DNA of 64,000 nucleotides from Liopterus haemorrhoidalis. Its lineage: Eukaryota; Arthropoda; Insecta; Coleoptera; Dytiscidae. The translations under genes and the position numbers were made by a program. The stretch spans positions 51,640,250-51,704,249 of the forward strand of contig OZ020613.1 of NCBI GenBank assembly GCA_963971575.1. Direction: 5' to 3'. Below, piece after piece: positions 55,261 to 64,000 of this stretch (position 1 is the first letter of the stretch; each line of letters starts with the position of its first letter). The notes beneath the pieces are model-generated. The model did not search any database, was not told the origin of the DNA, and saw only the letters and a program-made list of their open reading frames with translations.

Positions 55261-56360
55261 TAGTATTTCCAAAATGAAATGGCCACTCTTATGAAGAAGC
55301 TTAACAATGCGATAATGGGTTTATGGCAGTAATCTTAAGATCTTAAGACTCGTTGCCGTAAAAAGAATATAGAGATATTAAAGGAATTTTAATTTTAAAT
55401 AGAATAGATGTAACACTAGTTCAATTAACTTTCTTAAAAACCATTAAGGATATTTTCCAAAATGAAATGGCCACTCTCACATTGATTCCAATAATGATTA
55501 TATATTTTCAAAATTTATAATCCTATTGTTTCTAAATATTAGGGGTTGATATACTTGTTTGTTAGTTAATTTTCAACGTTCATATCGTGCATACATTAAC
55601 AACATGGCTCTTTGGCGACCATTTGGTTTTCAAGAAATTCCTAATTTCGGTAGTGAAAATAGTGAATCTGTACAAGGTGATTTGGAGTGCGAAAATGTGG
55701 ACGTTGACGTGGAATGCGAAAATGTGGACGTTGCTACTAAAGAAAAATTTTATTTGTCAGAAGGTTGCAAAGTTCTGATACTGAACGTTTAGAAAAAGTT
55801 GGTTTTGGGAAGGTAATGACAAACCTAAACTTAGAACTATGAAATCAACTAGTGTTCCATACAGAACAATTCAAAGTATCATTGTTCGTGGCAAAAATCA
55901 GCAGCGAAAACGACCGAACGATTTACAAGTTTTCAAGAAAATAGATAGTTTTATGTCTAAAACAATAATAAACAAAATATACGACTTTTATTCGAAAAAT
56001 ATAGTGCCGACTGTGCATCTTTTAATAAAAAAGTTTGAAGAAGACGGAATAGAATTTCGAATTTAGAAGATTCGAAGCCGTATGTATAATTATTTGAAGT
56101 TGCTAGGATTTATTTTTGTTGCAAAAAAAGAATTAATATAAAGACTTTAAACCATAACGATTTTGAAACATGCCTATATTTATAATTCAAATATAGCCAG
56201 TCTTAAGCCTGATAAAAATGTGAAGGAATGTCGTGAGAGTATATTACGGTCCTGGCAACTGTTATTAACAGAACCATAAACGCAGCCGGTATAATGGTTA
56301 TACTATCAGTCATTATTGGAATCAATAAGTGAGGGTTTCCATTTCATTTTGGAAATACTA
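55261..56360 (+). mobile_element. Tc1/IS630-like element with doubled 5' end
   Basis: The right end (read inward from 56358) GTATTTCCAAAATGAAATGG matches two left ends, at 55263 and at 55453. The second matches further inward (GATTCCAATAATG). TA flanks the outer pair. Probably one element inserted next to or into the end of a relative, or a duplicated end. Confidence 0.6.
55604..56150 (+). pseudogene. IS630/Tc1-like transposase N-terminal relic
   Basis: The first frame (55604-55792) starts MALWRPFGFQEIPNFG and holds a small tandem repeat (ECENVDVDV twice). A shift leads to a second frame (55839-56066) with KRPNDLQVFKKIDSF, IINKIYDFYSKNIVPTV and HLLIKKFEEDGIEFRI, then YNYLKLLGFIF. This order resembles the helix-turn-helix region of a transposase type repeated in arthropod genomes; I recall it, I did not search it. 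The catalytic domain is deleted; the 3' terminus follows closely. Confidence 0.45.
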
Positions 56361-56862
56361 TATATGCACCCATCTACTTGTGGAAATATAAAACATAAAC
56401 TGTATCGATTACTATTTCTCACGTTCAGTCCGACGTCTACAATGAATCCTTAATTCATAGACCTCATTTCGACCAGACATTGAAAAAATTGCTGACAATA
56501 GGTTTTTTTCCTATCATAAGAAAAGTTTCCCACTAAGATTGTATGAAATAATGGAGGCTTAAACAGTGTCCAGCGTTCATAAGCCGTATCTTTCACCGAA
56601 GATTGGATATCTTAATTAAGTTATTACGATCAGCCTTTTGGGGAATAACTCCTGAAGTTTGGTCAACCAAGATATCGGTTAACATCAATAGAGAAGATTG
56701 GAAATCTTTAAAAGTTTCTTAATGACTTCAGGTATTTTAGTAACTGGTGTTTATTTTTAAATATAAATTTTGTTAAATTAAATCAGTAGTTTTTTTTTAG
56801 GGTTTTGTAGTAAATATCACCAAAAAGCCCTTATAAAGTACCACTCATGTATCTATCTATAA
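56361..56862. other. no gene seen
   Basis: AT-rich sequence. Frames are short and worn. Nothing recognisable. Confidence 0.4.
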
Positions 56863-57958
<1,096 letters not shown>

Positions 57959-58388
57959 CTTTTACACCACCAACACAGGACAATTAAAAATTGGCCAGGA
58001 AGATATTGATGATGTAGATGAGATTTGTTACCTTGGCAGCATACTTGCCAAAGATGGAGGATCAATGCTGGATATTGAGTAACGCTTGAACAAGGCCAGA
58101 CAAGCTTTCGCTATGTTAAATACTGTCTGGAGATCCAATTATCATATATCAAGAAACACAAAGCTGCGCTTGTTCAAGATCAATGTGAAATCCGTGCTAC
58201 TCTTCGGATGTGAGACCAGGAAGGTTACCCGTGTAATCACTTCCAATTTGCAATCCTTTGTAAACAGATGTCTCCGCAGAATCATCCGGGTTTCCTGGCC
58301 GGAAAGAATATCTAACGCAGAGCTATGACAACGAACAAACCAAACAGATATCCAGAAGGAAATAAAATTGCACAAGTGGAACTGGATA

Positions 58389-59380
58389 AAACCCCCCATT
58401 CACTATGATGCAGGCAGCATCGAGGCACGAGTGACGCCATGCAAGCATCATTGTGTGTACGGCGGCCTCTGTGATGCCGCATCACTGATAGCGTGAATCG
58501 ATGCATGCATCGGCATCACGACAACGTCGGAAAGCTGCGATGCCGCATCACTGATGCCGACTGCATGTTTCAACGTGTGTAGGCTTGAATCAATGTTTGT
58601 TTACAATTTTAGTTGTTTTTTTCCTACAGCAGGGATAGTGTCAAGCTTATATAACCTAAAAATATATAAATTATAACCATATAATGAATGATAAGGACAA
58701 TAAGGATTTTTGGGAAACGTTTATCAACATGTACCGATTACATGAATGTTTGTGGAACAATAAATATTCCAACTATACAAATAAAAATTTAAGAAATGAT
58801 GCTCTGATGAAATTACTGGCTAAAAAATTGCTGTAGAAAATTTCAGGTCTTCATAGCTATTGCCAGTTGTCAAGAATCTCAAAGTTGCGGATAATCTTTG
58901 TTCTTCACTAACTGCTGCGGGTGTATAACGGCCTCAAGGATGTATCTTGCTGTTCAATTCTTGAGCGAATTTTATTTAATAGGTATTGAAAATGACGGTC
59001 AGCCATTCTTATTTAATTGTAATAATCTTTTGGTCCATTTATTCTTAATTCACTCAACAACCGGAAATTAGAATATATATTTTTATCCTTAAACCAATTT
59101 TTACACCACTTTCTTTTTGGTTTCTTTGATTTTTTAAGGGACACATCAATTAAGGCAATTATTGTATTCTAAACTGTATGTTTATATTGTATTCTAAACA
59201 GGTGACAATGAAACAAACGTCGAGCTGTATACTAAACAAAGCTGTGTTCTACCGTTGACTCATGTTTTCCATCGATGCATGCATCAGTAGTGTGTGTCCA
59301 ACAGTCAGTGATGCCTGGTTCATGATGCATCGGAATCGATGCCGTGAATCGATGCATGCCTCATAGTGTATGGGGGGTTT
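58389..59380. mobile_element. inverted-repeat element with GATGC-rich ends (992 bp)
   Basis: The ends AAACCCCCCATTCACTATGA and its near-complement lie between TA (58387-58388) and TA (59381-59382). Extended, the flanks are TAA and TTA. Both termini are full of GATGCATGCATCG-type words. The insert splits a LINE frame. A small MADF-like frame inside and the ends suggest PIF/Harbinger, which usually has 3-bp TWA duplications; a TA-targeting family is the alternative. Confidence 0.65.
58684..58836 (+). CDS. small MADF-like frame (50 codons)
   Basis: ATG 58684 to TAG 58836 encodes MNDKDNKDFWETFINMYRLH, then ECLWNNKYSNYTNKNLRNDA and a short basic end. The spacing of Leu-Trp, Tyr and Asp-Ala residues matches the start of a MADF (trihelix DNA-binding) domain. 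MADF/Myb-like proteins are the second protein of Harbinger elements. The domain is cut short by the stop, so it may be a pseudogene. Confidence 0.45.
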   Translation: MNDKDNKDFWETFINMYRLHECLWNNKYSNYTNKNLRNDALMKLLAKKLL

Positions 59381-59649
59381 TAGACATGTCCTGAGGAGAG
59401 AGCGGACTAGCGTGCCTAGAATGGCCTTGGATTGGAATCCACAAGGCACATGCAAAATCGGAAAGCCAAAAACGACCTGGAGACGAACCATTATTCAAGA
59501 AGCGAATTATGGAGAAGGAATTATGGAAAATCGTGGCTGGAGATTAAACATCTTGTGGTCAATAGAATACGCTGGAAGAGTTTTGTGGAAGCCCTATGAT
59601 CCTCATAGGAGCCAAAGGAACATGCTCGATTTAAATAAATACGGCTCTG

Positions 59650-60406
59650 GGTTTACATGTAGAGAACCTGTAAACCCGCCGAAAGTAAACAATTATTCAA
59701 ATCAAAACAAACTGTTTTTCAAAACATTTAAAGAAATAGCAATAATATGTTTTTAACTTATAAATATATTAATTAGGTAGATGTTTTGCAAATTCGCACT
59801 GTAAGTATATAATTGATATGTTTTTAATAATATTTGTTTCATTAATTAAAAAACTCATGTATAAAATTCAGAATCACACCACGTTAATGTGACCTCCAAA
59901 TTTTTGAATTGAATAACACTTCCACGCAGGTAAAAACATGAATCAGACTGCATCATACGAGCGTTTTTTTCTGTTACGTAGGTACCCTAATATTATGTTT
60001 ACGGATATGGTATCAGGTGATTCCATATGACCAATAACTAGGGTTGCCAACTTTTTTTTCACTATTGAAAAACCATGGGGGGAAGGGGAGTATAGATATA
60101 GAAAAAATACAAATTTTTATTAATAAATATGTTTAAATAATTGTTCAGTCGAACGATAAATGTAAGTAATATAAATATAATTAATGTAAAAAAAGACATT
60201 TTCTCACCACCGGGTGTAAAACTGACTTCATGTACTTAACTGTGCTACCCTGGGTTGTAAATAATACACAATTCTGCTTGGATGAATAACTATTATTTAT
60301 TATCTATGAACTCTACACTTATATTATTTTCCTACACTAATAGTCCTCACTTTACACTACTGATATCCGTACACGACTGCCCAGTAATGTGTTGTTTCTC
60401 TCTTAT
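59650..60406. other. AT-rich spacer; gypsy 3' UTR/LTR expected here
   Basis: The 3' end of the minus-strand gypsy element must lie here. A purine-rich run (read on minus, AAGAGAGAAAC) at about 60395-60405 could be the polypurine tract. I could not fix TG...CA ends or a TSD. At 60038-60060 CTAGGGTTGCCAACTTTT recalls 36426. Confidence 0.35.
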
Positions 60407-63400
60407 CTAAATCATCTCATTAACGGTGCTTCCCGTTACGTCACACTCATTAATGGGTCTCCACATTCCCTCCATCTTTTTCAACCTTAATGGAGTCACC
60501 CTGGGTGGGGTTTCTGTATGTACAGGGGTTACATTTGTTTCCTCCCCGCTTTCTTCTCTTCCTGAAATTTGTCCTTCTAGTTCACCTTCTTTCTCCGGAA
60601 GTTTCTTCACGTGAGAAATGTGTCGTCTTAATACTTTTCCATTTCCGACCAACACTAGCTCATTATTATTTCTTTCTTTTACCTCATATATAATATCGTT
60701 GAATCTTGGGACCAGTTTGTGCTGGATGATTGAATTCTTTACCAGTACTTGATCACCAGGCTTAATATTCATATCCGTAGCCGCTCTTGCCTTGTCTTCT
60801 TTTTCCTTTCCCTTCTGTTTGTTTATGATGTCCCTATCCCTGGCCTCTTCATTGTTCTCTTCTTCCATGAGATCTGCTATGGATGGAATTTTGTCCCGTA
60901 TATTTCTTTTATACAGAAGCTCGGATGGCGTCTTACCCGTCGTGCCGTGTGGTGTTACGTTATACATCATTATAAATTTTTCTAATTCCGCCCGATAGTC
61001 CCCTCTGTTCGCATGGCAGATCTGTAGCCTTTTTAAAATGGACTTATTCATGTTTTCCACCTCACCATTCGCCTGTGGCCAGTACGGTGGCGTCTGGATA
61101 AGCTCGATATTGTAGTTGTTACAGAATTGTTTAAATTCTACACTACAAAACTGTGTGCCATTGTCGGCTCTGATAGACTTTGGAATCCCTAATCGAGAAA
61201 ATATCTCTATTAAATGTTTAATAATTATAGGTGAAGTTGTTGATTTTAAGAATTTTATTTCCTGGTATCTCGAAAAGTAATCAATGATTACTAATATCAT
61301 ATCTTTGTTGGGTAATGGACCCATTAGATCAATGGCTAGGCATTGCCAGGGTCCATTTGGTAGCTTATGTCGTGACATTGGTGGTGGTTTATTGGGCAAC
61401 GAGACCAACAGGCAATCTCGGCACTGTTTCACAAAACGTTCAGCCTGCCTATCTATGAGTGGCCACCATACCTTAGCTCTCAGTCGCCTTTTCATAACTG
61501 ATTCTCCCGGATGTCCTTCATGAGCTAACTCGAGTACCTGAGTGCGTAAGGACGTTGGTATTACTATTCGGTTCCCACGTAAAATTACTGGACCTACCGT
61601 GGTTAATTCCGTTCTGAACGGGAAAAAGGCATTTTTGTTCGTTGGCGCCCATGTATTATGGTTGATTATCGTTACTGTCTCTCTTAATTCTGGATCAGTT
61701 TTGCTTTCTGCAATTATTTGGGAAATTCGCATTGCCTTAGGCGTACTTAGCTCCATTATGCTGTATATATGTTGTTCGCCTTCTCTGTCAAACGATTTCT
61801 CGCTAGTTATTGGGCACAATCTTGATAATGCATCTGCTATGTTTGATTTTCCAGGTTGATAAATAACTCTAAATTTAAATGCTTGCAATCTGAGCACCCA
61901 TCTCTCGATTCGTGCTGGTGGTTTGGATATGGGCTTAAATATAGCTTCTAACGGTTTATGGTCTGTAACTAATTCAAACTCCAACCCTGCCAAATAGTAA
62001 TAGAAACGTTCTACCGACCATACTAGGGCTAAACTCTCTTTTTCTGTTTGGGAGTAACGACGCTCCACGTTTGATAAGCTTTTACTGGCAAAAGAGATCA
62101 CTCTAGGGTGTTGTTCGTTATCAAATTGTAATAAAACTGCCCCTAACGCTAAAGGGCTTGCGTCAGCAATAAGTCGTGTTCTCCGTTGTGGATCGAAATA
62201 TGCCAAAGTTGGTAGTTTGGCCAACGACTCTTTCAATTTTTCAAAATGTTGTTGTAGTTCCGCAGTCCATTCGAACTTCACGTCGTTCCTAGTTAATTGT
62301 CGAAGTGGATCTGTTACAGTTCCTAAATCTGGAATAAACTTTCCCAGATAAGTTACCAACCCCAAAAAGCTTCGCAGTTCTTCTTTAGTGGCTGGTGCCC
62401 GGAAATTCTGAATACTTGTCACCTTCCTTTGGTCAGCATCAATACCATTGTCTGACAATTTATGCCCTAGAAACTCAACTTGTTGAACTTTCAATAAACA
62501 TTTACCTTTATTTAATAGGACATTGTTTTCTTCTAACACTTGTAATACTTTATTTAGGCATGCGTCATGTTCCGTTTCGGATTTTCCATATACAATTACA
62601 TCATCTAAATAATTAACAGCATTTTCACAAGAAACCAGTAACCTTTCAAATTCTCTCTGGAATATTTCTGGAGCTGAGGTCACGCCGAACATCAAGCGTT
62701 TGTAACGAAACATCCCTTTAGATGTAATAAATGTTGTGATCGGGCGACTTTCTTCGTCTAGTTCCAACTGGTGATACGCTTTCTCTAAATCCAAACGAGA
62801 AAAATATTTTGCATATCTCAGCTTTGCCATAATGCTGTCGAATGTTGGTAGCGGGTAGTTTTCTCTTAGAATGGCTTGATTAGCCCTTCGCATATCTACA
62901 CATATGCGAATGTCGCCATCTGGTTTAAATATTACCACTATAGGCGATATCCATGCGCTGGGTCCCGTTACCTTCTCGATTATATCTCTTTTCAGAGCTT
63001 CGTTTAACTTCTCTTCTACTCGGGTCTCAACTGCTACTGGTATGCGTCTTAATGGTTGTTTGACTGGTTTCACGTTAGTGTCGATTGCTAATTTTACTGT
63101 GACGTTTTTTATTTTTGGAAATATGGTCGATTTATTAATTTGGTTAATATTTGTTCCAATTTTTAGAACACCGATTTGCTTCGCCGTTTCTTTTCCGAGC
63201 AGGGAGATTTCTCCTCTCTCGACTACGTAGAAATGCGTAATTGTCTCTGGTGCCCCTAGGGTATTAATAGTCGCCTGGAATCGATGTTTAATCTTTAGGG
63301 CTTGTTCAGAGGCATATGGTTTAAGTACATGATCAGTTTGTGGATCGATATTCCACACTACTGCTTTGTTTTCAACTAATGTGTCCCAATCTTCCCCTTT

Positions 63401-64000
63401 TATAATATTTACCCTTGATCCTGAATCAATAAGAAAGGTTATGGGCACCCCTCCCACAACGCACTGGAGCAAATCGTCGGCGGTATTTAGATTCCGCGTT
63501 CTATGTCTTTCATTTATCTTAAAGCACTCAAAATTTCTCCTTTCTGGTGAAGACCTTGTATCTTCGTCTTGTACCCAGTTGACATTAAAACGTCTACGTT
63601 TACTATCTTTATAACAATTGGTATTTTCTTGGAAAGTTGTTCTTTTTGTGGCTCTCGTCTTGCAACAATATGCGAAGTGCCCCATTAATCCACACTTCCT
63701 GCATTCAGCCTTTATGGCAGGGCAGTCTTTTTTGTTCCTTGAATGACCCGGTCTGCCACATCTAGTGCATTGATCATTGGCTGGATTTTTTCTCTTCCAA
63801 GTGATCTTGTTGATAGTTGAGCACGACGCGTTTGGCTCGCTACTAGTTGTGTTCATAACTGTGGACTGATTTCCGATTTGTTCATAAACTTGACAGAGTT
63901 CGATAACTTCTTTTAGTGACCGTTCTTTCTCCAGTAGTTTCTTCTTTAATTCTAGGGAAGCCCAACTATCAATAATTTTGTCTTTCAGGTTAATTTCGGT
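60407..64000 (-). CDS. Ty3/gypsy gag-pol polyprotein, continuous frame, runs off the window
   Basis: The frame is open from the right edge through ATG 63856 to the stop at 60407, at least 1197 codons. Counted from that ATG: two gag zinc knuckles (C30-X2-C-X4-H-X6-C45 and C52-X2-C-X4-H-X4-C65), a protease (FLIDSGS, Asp144), RT (RLDLEKAY Asp356; YLDD 416-419), RNase H (Asp565, Glu605 or 607, Asp632, Asp675), an integrase zinc region (HEGH 779-782; CRDC 812-815) and the integrase core (Asp843, Asp898, Glu934; DD35E). All key residues are present. Gag continues past the edge (KDKIIDSWASLELKK), so 63856 is unlikely to be the true start. No envelope frame is seen downstream. The copy looks intact and possibly recent. 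Confidence 0.93.
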   Translation of the reverse strand, partial: TEINLKDKIIDSWASLELKKKLLEKERSLKEVIELCQVYEQIGNQSTVMNTTSSEPNASCSTINKITWKRKNPANDQCTRCGRPGHSRNKKDCPAIKAECRKCGLMGHFAYCCKTRATKRTTFQENTNCYKDSKRRRFNVNWVQDEDTRSSPERRNFECFKINERHRTRNLNTADDLLQCVVGGVPITFLIDSGSRVNIIKGEDWDTLVENKAVVWNIDPQTDHVLKPYASEQALKIKHRFQATINTLGAPETITHFYVVERGEISLLGKETAKQIGVLKIGTNINQINKSTIFPKIKNVTVKLAIDTNVKPVKQPLRRIPVAVETRVEEKLNEALKRDIIEKVTGPSAWISPIVVIFKPDGDIRICVDMRRANQAILRENYPLPTFDSIMAKLRYAKYFSRLDLEKAYHQLELDEESRPITTFITSKGMFRYKRLMFGVTSAPEIFQREFERLLVSCENAVNYLDDVIVYGKSETEHDACLNKVLQVLEENNVLLNKGKCLLKVQQVEFLGHKLSDNGIDADQRKVTSIQNFRAPATKEELRSFLGLVTYLGKFIPDLGTVTDPLRQLTRNDVKFEWTAELQQHFEKLKESLAKLPTLAYFDPQRRTRLIADASPLALGAVLLQFDNEQHPRVISFASKSLSNVERRYSQTEKESLALVWSVERFYYYLAGLEFELVTDHKPLEAIFKPISKPPARIERWVLRLQAFKFRVIYQPGKSNIADALSRLCPITSEKSFDREGEQHIYSIMELSTPKAMRISQIIAESKTDPELRETVTIINHNTWAPTNKNAFFPFRTELTTVGPVILRGNRIVIPTSLRTQVLELAHEGHPGESVMKRRLRAKVWWPLIDRQAERFVKQCRDCLLVSLPNKPPPMSRHKLPNGPWQCLAIDLMGPLPNKDMILVIIDYFSRYQEIKFLKSTTSPIIIKHLIEIFSRLGIPKSIRADNGTQFCSVEFKQFCNNYNIELIQTPPYWPQANGEVENMNKSILKRLQICHANRGDYRAELEKFIMMYNVTPHGTTGKTPSELLYKRNIRDKIPSIADLMEEENNEEARDRDIINKQKGKEKEDKARAATDMNIKPGDQVLVKNSIIQHKLVPRFNDIIYEVKERNNNELVLVGNGKVLRRHISHVKKLPEKEGELEGQISGREESGEETNVTPVHTETPPRVTPLRLKKMEGMWRPINECDVTGSTVNEMI

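Noticed and set aside
55559..55792. Acidic repeat protein as a novel host gene
   Set aside because: It lies inside an inverted-repeat element and continues, after a frameshift, into a transposase-like region.
60426..63614. Plus-strand frames of 60-108 codons over the gypsy region
   Set aside because: All overlap the continuous minus-strand gag-pol frame and show no motifs.

Overview
The window is AT-rich animal DNA, almost certainly from an insect or another arthropod. It contains no bacterial-style operons, no ribosome-binding sites and no host protein-coding gene that I recognise. What can be read is nearly all mobile DNA: Tc1/mariner, hAT and PIF/Harbinger DNA transposons with their short non-autonomous derivatives, at least seven non-LTR (LINE) remnants, one Penelope-like element (PLE), one Ty3/gypsy element, a probable tRNA-derived SINE, tandem repeats and a dispersed repeat family carrying (GACA)n. 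This mix of families is typical of a large insect genome; I cannot name the order or species.

Layout. 0-9 kb: hAT miniature elements, a mariner relic, an R2/R4-like LINE relic split by a Harbinger-like element, a long-armed Harbinger MITE and a deleted mariner. 9-16 kb: a mariner deletion derivative, a pogo-like fragment, a minisatellite, a LINE 3' end, a Harbinger relic and a Tc1-like relic. 16-24 kb: a 140-148 bp satellite array, (GACA)n repeats, an LTR-like repeat split by a Harbinger element and a LINE tail. 24-34 kb: a mariner with an inverted tail, a LINE 3' half, a 1.1 kb tandem duplication carrying tRNA-like boxes, another LINE tail, an unclassified 1.9 kb inverted-repeat element and an hAT relic. 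34-37.8 kb: mostly unassigned AT-rich sequence with one MITE. 37.8-42.6 kb: one mariner invaded by two hAT elements and a LINE, the LINE itself invaded by a DD41D mariner. 43-47 kb: an hAT derivative containing a LINE, a SINE candidate and a LINE. 48.2-51.9 kb: LTR-like repeat containing a mariner containing a PLE. 52-60 kb: hAT, Tc1-like, Harbinger, IS630-like, ZBED5-like hAT and LINE relics, several nested. 60.4-64 kb: an uninterrupted Ty3/gypsy gag-pol frame on the minus strand that runs off the right edge.

The genes do not form a pathway; the order of insertion is the story. In many places the target-site duplication (TSD) is visible, and removing the insert restores a reading frame or an empty site seen elsewhere in the window. 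The youngest and best preserved elements appear to be the PLE (apparently identical 536 bp inverted arms and an open RT/GIY-YIG frame) and the Ty3/gypsy element. Nearly all the DNA transposons are dead: deleted, frameshifted, or missing catalytic aspartates. All family assignments come from reading motifs by eye; no database search was run.
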